Source of the DNA: an uncultured Lachnospiraceae bacterium
GTDB taxonomy: Bacteria > Bacillota > Clostridia > Lachnospirales > Lachnospiraceae
DNA length: 48,472 bases
Reading direction: 5' to 3'
Assembly (NCBI GenBank): GCA_949076555.1
Contig: CARUOB010000015.1
Span: 1 to 48,472 of the forward strand
Shown here: in pieces, positions 1 through 7,485 of the stretch
How positions within the stretch are numbered: position 1 is the stretch's first letter
Layout of the letters: the number at the start of each line of letters is the position of its first letter
Program-made: the position numbers and the translations under genes
Notes under the pieces: generated by a model
The model's input: only the letters and a program-made list of their open reading frames with translations
The model's database searches: none
What the model was told of the DNA's origin: nothing

Positions 1-384
1 CTGTATGAAGATAACGCTTTAGGAAAACTTTCTGATGAACAGTTTGTTTTTATGACTTCCGGCTATGAGGAAGAAAAAAAGACGCTGAAAGAAAAAATTG
101 CCGTTTTAGACAAGCAGATACAGGCAGCCAAAGAGCATAACTCTGATGTAAAGAAATTCGTCCAGTTGGTAAAGAGGTACACACAGATAAAGGAACTGAC
201 CTATGAGAATGTGCATGAATTTATTGACCGTATTCTGATTTATGAACTGGACAGGGAAACCAACACCCGCAAGATTGAGATATTTTATAACTTTGTTGGT
301 AAAGTAGAGAACACGCAAGAACCTATCAAAAACACATCTTATTTCCGTCAAATCGGTACAGACGTAGACAGTATCGTAGTCTAA
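1..384 (+). CDS. C-terminal fragment of a large serine recombinase (partial, runs off the left edge)
   Basis: The frame is open from base 1, so this is the tail of a longer gene. The residues form a lysine/glutamate-rich coiled coil followed by the motif ELTYENVHEFIDRILIYE and a short beta-rich end. This is the DUF4368-type C-terminus found in conjugative-transposon serine recombinases (TndX/Tn4451 type). The catalytic and zinc-ribbon domains lie outside the window. It belongs to a different element from the recombinases at 6478-9047 and 10726-11616, and suggests that the cassette next to it is flanked by integrative elements on both sides. The family call is from recognition of the C-terminal pattern only. 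Confidence 0.75.
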   Translation: MYEDNALGKLSDEQFVFMTSGYEEEKKTLKEKIAVLDKQIQAAKEHNSDVKKFVQLVKRYTQIKELTYENVHEFIDRILIYELDRETNTRKIEIFYNFVGKVENTQEPIKNTSYFRQIGTDVDSIVV

Positions 385-580
385 GATAAAGCAAGGGCTA
401 GATGTTGACACCGCATATCAAAATGGTATCGTTATCTAACCCTAGCAAAGTTCCGCCCTGTGAAACCGTCGTCTATGTAAATGGTGTCTTTGATACAATT
501 TGATTTTGCCTTTGAACATTTTGATTTTTTATACATTTTGATTTTTCCTCTCAGGGGGAGGGTTCAAATCGGAAACGGCT
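385..580. other. Non-coding junction downstream of the left recombinase
   Basis: No gene is visible here. The stretch holds short AT-rich direct repeats: ATTTTGATTTTT occurs twice at about 521-548, with related copies just upstream. An imperfect inverted pair (GGGCTAGAT near 394 and ATCTAACCC near 435) follows the recombinase stop codon. An end of a mobile element is plausible directly after a recombinase gene, but I cannot define an attachment core. Confidence 0.3.
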
Positions 581-621
581 AAAAAAATTCTGCGGCATCT
601 CCATAAACCGCAGAATTTTTT
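581..621. terminator. Bidirectional Rho-independent terminator
   Basis: A perfect stem, AAATTCTGCGG pairing with CCGCAGAATTT around a 13-nt loop, is flanked by an A-run on the left and a T-run on the right, so it can act on both strands. It separates the recombinase (+) from the minus-strand relic and cassette. Confidence 0.75.
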
Positions 622-639
622 ACACTTTGATTCCCGTCC

Positions 640-870
640 TTAAAGGTGAAACGGGATATCTTCTTTATCAATTATTTCAATATATTTTGTCCAAAATATG
701 GTACGAGAAAATGTCTTCTTATTTTTCTTTGCTTCTGTTTCATAATACATATGACCATCCTTCGGATTAACACTAAACTCTGGAACTTCATGAGATTGCT
801 ATGGCCATTCTATGTAAAGCCGTAATTTAATGGAGCACTTTTCGCTGTTCTTTTTCATGTTCCATTCCAT
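640..870 (-). pseudogene. Decayed small gene (relic)
   Basis: On the minus strand a protein-like frame runs from ATG at 870 to TAA at 640-642. It is interrupted by an in-frame TAG at 799-801, after the residues LYIEWP. The second part (about 52 codons) contains VNPKDGHMYYETEAKKNK and FSRTIFWTKYIEIIDKED, which read like real protein. An overlapping frame begins MNLFDGMEHEKEQRKV and stops early, so a frameshift is also possible. I do not recognise the family. It lies directly downstream of the guanylate-kinase-like genes and just before the terminator at 581-621, so it may once have been the last gene of that operon. Confidence 0.35.
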
Positions 871-967
871 CAAATAGATTCATACTTTTTCACATTCATA
901 AAATTACAAGAAACTACGTATCTATTGCAATAATTCTATTGAGTAGTTGCTTTGGCAATTCAAAAAT

Positions 968-1507
968 TTATTCATATGCCCGGAATAGCCGAAATAATTG
1001 GTCATACAAATCTTCCTTTCGACTCTCATAAATCAAAACATGATCAAAAAAGTCAAAATATTGTACAAATAATTGAAATTCTAAGGAATTTTCTTCATCA
1101 TCCTGTCCATGAATGTATATAAGCTTTACCAAACTTCCAAATATTTTACGTAAGCTATTAATTGCTTCTAATTCTGATACAACAATTACTTGGAACTTAT
1201 GTCTGCGAAGCCCTTCCCAAATCTGATGAGTGTTTATACCGTACTTATTATTGTTTTTTTCATAAACTATGTCACAATCATATTCACGATCATCTTCCTG
1301 GGAAAGAGCTTTGTATTTATTCCTAGATTCAGTATCTTTTTCAAATATATAATTACATTTAATTTCCTTTCCGTCATCCGGATGTCTGCTGCGTGAAGTA
1401 AATTTAGGGATAATTTGTGCATGTAAATTCCCTAATTCGTAGACAGCCCTAATAATTTCATCTTTTCCAGATGTTTTGCCTCCTACAATGACAAAAATGT
1501 TTGCCAT
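968..1507 (-). CDS. Guanylate-kinase-like P-loop protein, type B
   Basis: A P-loop (GGKTSGKDE, residues about 9-17 from the chosen ATG) and the guanylate-kinase-like segment PKFTSRSRHPDDGKEI (the counterpart of the TTR-x-x-R GMP-binding loop) identify a nucleotide-kinase fold of about 179 aa, close to the usual 190-200. The later part has alternating hydrophobic strands (FQVIVVSELEAI, LVKLIYIHG). It matches the second half of the fused protein at 2207-3774 almost motif for motif, including the C-terminal DQLFRLFRAY. The ATG at 1507 sits 4 nt after the stop of the preceding gene; a GTG at 1534 is an alternative start. The substrate is unknown; kinase activity is inferred from the fold. Confidence 0.75.
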   Translation of the reverse strand: MANIFVIVGGKTSGKDEIIRAVYELGNLHAQIIPKFTSRSRHPDDGKEIKCNYIFEKDTESRNKYKALSQEDDREYDCDIVYEKNNNKYGINTHQIWEGLRRHKFQVIVVSELEAINSLRKIFGSLVKLIYIHGQDDEENSLEFQLFVQYFDFFDHVLIYESRKEDLYDQLFRLFRAYE

Positions 1508-1511
1508 CGAT

Positions 1512-2192
1512 TTATTTGTTGTCAAGGTGTTCACTTCCTTTCATATCAGTCACATTTTTATTTATGCCCCTTACATTTTTTATTGTAGATGTATTTAACG
1601 TAAAATCCAAAAATTCGCTCATAAATTGGTTTACAATGCATTCTACCTGCTTTTTGGCACTATCTTTGTTATTGGTAGTGTTCAAAATTACTTTATCAAA
1701 TAAATGGATGTTTTCAATGTAGATACGATAAATAGCTTGAGCCTTTTCAAAACGTGTTCGTGCATTTTTTTCTATATCCTTTTCAGACTTTTCAGTATAG
1801 CGTTCTTTTTCTTCCATATAGAAATCTTCGTATACTGCAGGTTTACGATATAAAAATATGGAATATACCAAACTTCCTAATGCAGATTTTATATCTTCTA
1901 CTGCACGGATATCATTCACTACAACAATTGGTGTTTTTCCAGCTTCTAAATATTCATATAAATTTTTCATTTGCATACCATAACGAACACCATATTGTTC
2001 GTAGACTAAATCGCATCCTTTCGGTATTCTCGGCACACAAATCACATCATCATCGTTTGTTCTTTGTTCTCTTGTGGTATATTTTTTTACCATTATAGGC
2101 ATAAAATTCTCTTTCTCTAAATCCAAAAACATTTTCCGTATTGTACTTTTTCCACAATGTGCGGGACCTGTCAAAGTAATAACATGTGCCAT
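1512..2192 (-). CDS. Guanylate-kinase-like P-loop protein, type A
   Basis: The N-terminus carries a Walker A motif (TGPAHCGKST, residues 8-17). It is followed by VKKYTTREQR, the guanylate-kinase GMP-binding loop, and VRYGMQMKNLYEYLEAG, which resembles the NYYGT-x-x-x-E segment of GMP kinases. PIVVVNDIRAVEDIKSALG fits the Walker B-like strand. A charged helix (residues about 120-150) precedes FDKVILNTT. It is homologous to the first half of the fused protein at 2207-3774. It starts 14 nt after that gene and is followed by type B, so the A-B order of the fusion is repeated as two separate genes. Its exact substrate is not predictable from sequence. Confidence 0.78.
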   Translation of the reverse strand: MAHVITLTGPAHCGKSTIRKMFLDLEKENFMPIMVKKYTTREQRTNDDDVICVPRIPKGCDLVYEQYGVRYGMQMKNLYEYLEAGKTPIVVVNDIRAVEDIKSALGSLVYSIFLYRKPAVYEDFYMEEKERYTEKSEKDIEKNARTRFEKAQAIYRIYIENIHLFDKVILNTTNNKDSAKKQVECIVNQFMSEFLDFTLNTSTIKNVRGINKNVTDMKGSEHLDNK

Positions 2193-2206
2193 TTTTCCTC
2201 CTAATT

Positions 2207-3774
2207 CTAATATGCTCTTAATAATCGAAACATTTGATCAACGAGTTCTTCTTCTTTACTTGTTTGCTCATATGTCAGTTGTGACTTTGCATAGATTGTA
2301 ACATGATTGTAATAAGCAATATCTTTTGTATAGTCATCTAGTATTCTTCTAAATTCTTCTTTTTTGTCTTTTTTTGTGATATCAGTTGCATTTTCCTCAA
2401 ATTCGCTAGCTGATATATCTGAATGGGCATATATCAACCGAATTCTATTTTCACCATACATTTTTTTTAATATATTAACTACTTCTATTTGACTAGCTGC
2501 AATTACTAAATGAAATTTGTTTTTACTTAAAATATCTTCCAATTCTGTAATATCACATCCATACAATTTCGCCTCATTTCCATAAATAAGATATCTTTTT
2601 TCATATTTTTCATAGATTCCAGCATTATGTTCTTCGTATAGAATTTTTGCCGTTTTTTTTATATCTAGAAGATCCTCATATTGGGAATTGAATTCAAAGT
2701 AGTCATTTAAAATTGACTCTTCATTTTCACAATTCTTAATTTTTTTTGATATAATATTCCAAAAACGAAGATATTCATTTTGGTTCTTTTCTTCTAATTG
2801 GCGCTGGAATAGCAAAAATTCTTCTTTGTATTCATTCTTAAATTTCGCATCCATCCTACCAAGGTTTTTCTCAATCCATGTTTTTTTACTAAAATAATTT
2901 GCCTTTAGTTTAGATAGATAGGATTTTTTTGGAACATATTGGCAAATCATTTCACTTCCATCTTCTGGTTCCTGCTGCCGCATAGTATATTTTGGAAGTA
3001 CTTTTGCCTGCAATTTCCCCATGCTCAATAAGGCTCTAATAATTTCATCTTTACCAGAAGCAGCATTACCTGCTATCACAAATATCCGAGAAGATTTTGG
3101 GTATGCCTTTCTTTCATTTTGCAATGATTTTTGTCCCTGTATAATAGGAAGCAGTAGATTTTCTAATTGCGAGTCTAGGATTGTATTCTGATTTTGCTCT
3201 TCTCCAAAATTATATTCTATAGAATTTAAAATAACATTATCAAAAAGTACAATATTTTCTATATAAATTCTATATATCGCTACTGCTTTTTCATATCGAG
3301 CCACAACTTCAGCTTCCGATACATTTCCCCTATTTTGAGCCTCTTTCTTAAAATCTTCCAACTTAGGAATCTTACGAAATAAGAACAAGGAAAGCACCTG
3401 TCCAGGGAAATATTTCCGAAGTTCCTCAACTGCACGGATATCATTAATGACAATAATCGGTGATTGTTTCTTTTCTAATCGTTCTGAAAGAATTTTTGTT
3501 TCTATTCCATACCTAATGCCATAAGTTTGATATACTAAATCGCATGCCTCAGGAATTTGTTTAATATGTTTTACATCCGGATACTTTCCTTGCTGAAGTA
3601 ATTCTTCTTCATCCCATCTGAGATACCTAGTGGTATATTTTCTAGTAATCTTTGGTAAAAAGAATATATCTTTTTTTTCAATCGAATTCCCAGTTGTTGA
3701 ATTTTATTCATTAACAGAGTTTTCCCACTTTGAGATGATCCTGTTAATGTTATAATGAAATTTCTATTATCCAT
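2207..3774 (-). CDS. Fused double guanylate-kinase-like protein (A-B) read through a -1 shift
   Basis: The 5' part (ATG at 3774; TTG at 3783 is an alternative) encodes a P-loop, TGSSQSGKT, then runs into AAAAAAAAG at 3678-3670 and stops in its own frame at 3571. In the -1 frame the protein continues as DIFFLPKITRKYTTR, then CDLVYQTYGIRYGIE and PIIVINDIRAVEELR, matching the type A gene downstream. It then joins a second kinase-like half with its own P-loop (GNAASGKDE) and KYTMRQQEPEDG, matching type B. Total about 522 aa. The slippery heptamer is in the correct phase, so programmed -1 frameshifting or transcript slippage is possible; a simple frameshift mutation or a miscounted A-run is equally possible. 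It lies 32 nt after the NUDIX gene. Confidence 0.7.
3670..3678 (-). other. A-AAA-AAG slippery sequence in the fused kinase gene
   Basis: On the coding (minus) strand eight A and one G are read as AAA-AAA-AAG in the zero frame, the exact phase of the X-XXY-YYZ heptamer used by dnaX-type -1 frameshifting. Slippage leads into the frame that carries the rest of the conserved domain. A weak GGGA lies about 10-13 nt upstream, and a small inverted repeat (ATACC-ACTA-GGTAT) lies about 45 nt downstream. These stimulators are not strong, so programming is only possible, not shown. Confidence 0.5.
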
Positions 3775-3806
3775 AATCTTCAAATGATTTTATAATGTTT
3801 TCGAAT

Positions 3807-5186
3807 TTATTTTCTTCCAAATTGTTTTTTTAAATAATCGGCAAACTGTGTAAGATCTTGCCATAATTCTGAATGGACGATTGTTTTCAGATCTGGAGAC
3901 ATATTAAATGGTTCCCAATCCCCATTACTATTCTGGATTTCGCCATCAATCATTGCATCTTTTAATTCATATAGCTCTAATAAACGGTATTTTGCATTTT
4001 TTAAATCATCCATTCTTTCTTCAAAGTAATTACCTACAACACATACATAGACATCTGTAAAGGTGTAAACATCTCGTATGTCACCTGTTGGTAAATGTCT
4101 TGGCGAATTGATGATAGTCTTACTAAAAGCATAACTTATGCGGAAAAAATAAGACTCGTCTTTTTGACTTCCTACTTCTTCAAAAGGAAGAACATATCTA
4201 CTATCAGGAGTCCATTCTCCTAAAAACTTCATTTTATCAACGTTAACCTGAAGGAAACTCGATTGCCCATGTCCGCTTTGTTCATCAGCTTCGACAGTAT
4301 AAAGTTCTTCTGCTAATTCCCTTGCTGCTGCTTTTACCGTGTCAACATCATCAGCCGATACATGCCCACCGACAGACTTATCCCACATTCCCTGATTGTC
4401 TTTGGCATTTTTACTCCTCTGTTGAATAAGCAGCTTACCATCTCTCGTAAATACCAAGGCCCAGATTACATTTTTAATATAGTTAGTATCCATAAATGAA
4501 TCTCTTGGAAGCAATCCTAAGGAAATTCTTTCGTTATTGTACAGATTTATAACCTCTAAATGGTTTCCTTTTGATGTCTCTTCTGTTGAAAACTTTTTAG
4601 CAACATTCTGTTTTAACCTGTCATTTGGTAAAGGGTCTGTTAGGTATGCATGGATATACTTATCGAAACCTTCATACCATGAATGCTCTTTCGTAATCTG
4701 TTCAAATTGTCTGATATCATTAAACTTTGTAAATAAGAAGCATGTATAATATTCGTCATCAATTTTAACCATTGGATATGGTATTTCCAAATAACAAGTT
4801 CGAAGAGAAAAGCATTGTTTATAATTTATGGAAGCATCCCCTTTCATATCTTCGACGGGTTCCATATACTTGCAACCTCGATCAAGGAGATATTTGCGCA
4901 AATCCAATCCAGGAGCATGTAAGATGTTTAGGAAAGACCCCAACTCATAACTCCTGTTTTCACCACTAAAACGTCTATTTGATGCGATAATAGAACGCTT
5001 ATATGCTTGCTCTTCTGATTCCAATATGATTTCAACATTTAAATCTCCTGCATTTATTTTGTCAAACCATATCTCACGCAACGCTGTCCAGTCAATGTCA
5101 AAAGCCAATACGCTTAACATTTTTACTTCTTGTTTTGCGTTTATTAGTTTTTCCATTAATTTTTCTTTGTTGATGATATTACTCAT
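3807..5186 (-). CDS. Two-domain protein with C-terminal NUDIX hydrolase
   Basis: Residues about 1-205 form an unrecognised N-terminal domain. Residues about 235-400 are a NUDIX domain of the isopentenyl-diphosphate-isomerase-like branch: VIWALVFTRDGKLLIQQRS, then the NUDIX box GGHVSADDVDTVKAAAREL with the catalytic RELAEEL. NUDIX enzymes hydrolyse nucleoside diphosphates linked to another moiety, including ADP-ribose and NADH. The start overlaps the SIR2 stop codon by ATGA (5183-5186), which suggests translational coupling and a shared task. The N-terminal part (LNVEIILESEEQAYKRS) may be a sensor, but this is a guess. Its usual promoter is probably the one at 9287, now disconnected by inversion. 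Confidence 0.82.
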   Translation of the reverse strand: MSNIINKEKLMEKLINAKQEVKMLSVLAFDIDWTALREIWFDKINAGDLNVEIILESEEQAYKRSIIASNRRFSGENRSYELGSFLNILHAPGLDLRKYLLDRGCKYMEPVEDMKGDASINYKQCFSLRTCYLEIPYPMVKIDDEYYTCFLFTKFNDIRQFEQITKEHSWYEGFDKYIHAYLTDPLPNDRLKQNVAKKFSTEETSKGNHLEVINLYNNERISLGLLPRDSFMDTNYIKNVIWALVFTRDGKLLIQQRSKNAKDNQGMWDKSVGGHVSADDVDTVKAAARELAEELYTVEADEQSGHGQSSFLQVNVDKMKFLGEWTPDSRYVLPFEEVGSQKDESYFFRISYAFSKTIINSPRHLPTGDIRDVYTFTDVYVCVVGNYFEERMDDLKNAKYRLLELYELKDAMIDGEIQNSNGDWEPFNMSPDLKTIVHSELWQDLTQFADYLKKQFGRK

Positions 5187-6517
5187 AATTTAATTCCCCT
5201 TTCTTGCAATAATAATTCTTTTAAACATTTGATATTGTTTTTTATTTCTTTGAAATTGCCATCATTAAATATTTCTGGGCATAAATATTCCCAATATAAA
5301 TCTTTTTCTATTTTTGTCTCTTGTCCATGTTGGTTTTTGATGGCTGATATTCTTTCATTCGTCATATCTAATGCAAATTGCATATATTTATGATACTTTT
5401 CAACTGCACTATCACGTACCAATAAAACGGATGCAGAAGAACTTCTCCCATCCAATATTATATTCCAAAATAAATTTTTTCCTATTATAATTGGATAACC
5501 TGTAAGAGCATATGTAAGAGGGATTAAATGTATTCTGTCCCGAATATTATCATCAAATGCAAAAGGAATTCGAAGAATTTCTTCGATTTTCTCTTTGGTC
5601 TCTTCCATTGTCTTATGTTTCTGTACCTGTTCAGCTCTAGTTTTAGCTGCTTCACCATAATCATAACAAAAATATAGCTGTGCATCTTCTGAGATTGTCA
5701 ACCATTTTTTTAATGCCATTAGATTTTCTTTTGTTTTTATACTTTCTTCTTCTGTCTTGAAATTATCTGTACTAAATTTTCGTAAGGTAGACACGATTCC
5801 ACCAAAAAAAACAATTTGTTTAGTATAGTTATCCAATTTTTGAAGCTTATCATGAATCCAACATTCCTTGTCGCCTGCAACCTGTATATACAAGACATTC
5901 GGAGATTCTAATTCATCTTTGCTAATTTCACTTTTCATTGATTCTTTGTGTAATTCATTAAGTAATTTATTAATGCATGTCCTATCAAATCTTGGATAAA
6001 AGATTGGCATAATACCAATCTTATCTAGCTCTCTAGATTTTCTAATTGCTTCTACAGTAGCTTCTTCACAATCAAAATTATTACGATTTTTTGAGCCACA
6101 AGCAACAAATGCAAAATGATAACTTTCTTTATTATCTAACAAAAGGTTCAAGATTCGATCCCTGATTAAACTACATCCCAAGAATAAAATCGAATGCGTT
6201 AACAGGCAAAACGAGAGATTTCTGTCCAACTCAGTGTCCTCATTATTCCCATACGCATTGGCATAAGAAGATTTTGTGAAAATAATATCTTCCCACCCAC
6301 GGTCAATATCGCCGTGGAATTTATATAAGACAGATGTATCAAAAGACTTTTTCGTAACACGCACAAAATCTTTCTTACGCGAAGAAGGAAGCAATATCTC
6401 AAAAGTTGTATCGTTGTTCACCTGATTGAATGCTGTCTCAATTGCTTTGTCATAATTTGTTGTAAGGATAGGCGGAAATGGAACGGCGGGAAGCAATGCA
6501 GAACCCCACATACCCAT
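5183..6517 (-). CDS. SIR2-like protein, C-terminal part (gene split by inversion)
   Basis: The native part begins near 6473 with ILTTNYDKAIE and continues with VLYKFHGDID and FLGCSLIRDR, the characteristic second half of a SIR2_2-type NAD-binding domain (TTNYD, the catalytic-region H in KFHG, and FLG). The first ~15 codons (MGMWGSALLPAVPF) are antisense recombinase DNA, not SIR2. The missing nucleotide-binding half (MIGAGLS) is on the plus strand at 10230-10735. About 300 C-terminal residues follow, without a family I recognise (RIPFAFDDNIRDRIHLIPL, GYPIIIGKNLFW), perhaps a sensor. Bacterial SIR2 defence proteins are NADases that deplete NAD+ on phage infection; that role is inferred here. 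Confidence 0.8.
   Translation of the reverse strand: MGMWGSALLPAVPFPPILTTNYDKAIETAFNQVNNDTTFEILLPSSRKKDFVRVTKKSFDTSVLYKFHGDIDRGWEDIIFTKSSYANAYGNNEDTELDRNLSFCLLTHSILFLGCSLIRDRILNLLLDNKESYHFAFVACGSKNRNNFDCEEATVEAIRKSRELDKIGIMPIFYPRFDRTCINKLLNELHKESMKSEISKDELESPNVLYIQVAGDKECWIHDKLQKLDNYTKQIVFFGGIVSTLRKFSTDNFKTEEESIKTKENLMALKKWLTISEDAQLYFCYDYGEAAKTRAEQVQKHKTMEETKEKIEEILRIPFAFDDNIRDRIHLIPLTYALTGYPIIIGKNLFWNIILDGRSSSASVLLVRDSAVEKYHKYMQFALDMTNERISAIKNQHGQETKIEKDLYWEYLCPEIFNDGNFKEIKNNIKCLKELLLQERGIKL
6470..6473. other. Left inversion junction (core AGGC)
   Basis: To the left of AGGC the DNA encodes SIR2 on the minus strand; to the right it encodes recombinase 1 on the plus strand. The matching junction is at 10736-10739. 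Exchanging at the shared 4 bp joins GGTTC-AGGC-GGAAATGG (recombinase) and AGTAAAAG-GCCT-ATCCTT (SIR2), both in frame. Confidence 0.85.
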
Positions 6518-7485
6518 TTACACGAAAAATCAAGTGCGGTGCGTGTGGGATGTTTTTTACGAGGAGGATATGTAAAGGCGATGCAAAATGGTTCTGCCGC
6601 AGCAAGAAAGAAGTGGGAATGACCTGCAAAAGCTGCAATTATCTTGAATCGGAGCTGTATATGATCTTTGCAGAAATGCTTGGTATAGATTCTTTTGATA
6701 ATGATGTTTTTGAAACTTCGGTCAAGGAGATCATATCCATGCCTGACGGCAGCCTTAAGGTGCAGATGTACAGCGGGGAAACAAAGGTATGGCAGATGCC
6801 GCCGTTACCGCCAAAGAAACCAAAACCGGAGCCTGGAAGGAAAAGACCAAAACATATCTTTGACGGGAAGATATTCTGCGGACAGTGCGGCAGGCGGTAC
6901 GGCCGGGCGGTCAGTGAAAGCAGAGACAGGCATCTTTACTGGTACTGCAGGGCAAAAAGCAGCCACGGGGTAACCTGCGACAGCGTGAATTATCCCGATA
7001 GCGAGATAAAGAAAATCTTCTGCGGCATCATGGGGCAGGAAACATTTGATGAAGGATATTTTTTGAAGACCGTGGAACGGATGGTGGTGCAGAAAACAGG
7101 GAGCATTGATTTCCATCTGAAGGACGGCACGGTTAAGACTTACGAAACATTGAAGCTCAGAAACAGCGTCCACAGAACAACCTCGACAGATGAGTTTACC
7201 GGTAAGATTAAATGTGCCTTCTGCGGTAATCTGTACCACAGGTACACTGCTTACGGAAAATATGTTTACTGGCGGTGCGCGGGCAAATCGAAAGTCAGGA
7301 CAGAATGCTGCGGAAAAGACCTGGCCGACTTCAATATCCGCACAGTCTCCGCTTATATCATGGGCATGGATGAATTTGACGGAGCAGAGTTTGAAAAGCA
7401 GATAAAAGGCATAATGGCGCTTGAGGACGGCAGCCTTGTATATGAATTTAAGGAAGGGGGAACGAAGCGGTGGCAAAGAACGTAG
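6478..7485 (+). CDS. Recombinase 1, C-terminal part with three zinc ribbons (split by inversion)
   Basis: This segment is the non-catalytic half of a large serine recombinase. It carries three successive zinc-ribbon modules (KIKCGACG...FCRSKK...C; KIFCGQCG...WYCRAK...C; KIKCAFCG...YWRCAG...C), each followed by a similar alpha/beta linker ending near DGSLKV, GSIDFHLKDG or DGSLVYEFKEGG. Most relatives have one zinc ribbon, so three is unusual. The true upstream half is on the minus strand at 10736-11616; joining the two gives a protein of about 630 aa. In the current arrangement there is a TAG two codons before the ATG at 6478 and no good ribosome binding site, so this piece is probably not made as a functional protein. 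Confidence 0.8.
   Translation: MERREAMQNPTYPFTRKIKCGACGMFFTRRICKGDAKWFCRSKKEVGMTCKSCNYLESELYMIFAEMLGIDSFDNDVFETSVKEIISMPDGSLKVQMYSGETKVWQMPPLPPKKPKPEPGRKRPKHIFDGKIFCGQCGRRYGRAVSESRDRHLYWYCRAKSSHGVTCDSVNYPDSEIKKIFCGIMGQETFDEGYFLKTVERMVVQKTGSIDFHLKDGTVKTYETLKLRNSVHRTTSTDEFTGKIKCAFCGNLYHRYTAYGKYVYWRCAGKSKVRTECCGKDLADFNIRTVSAYIMGMDEFDGAEFEKQIKGIMALEDGSLVYEFKEGGTKRWQRT

Noticed and set aside
6805..7476. A 223-codon minus-strand frame opposite recombinase 1
   Set aside because: Cysteine- and proline-rich antisense of the zinc-ribbon repeats; no family pattern and no start signals.
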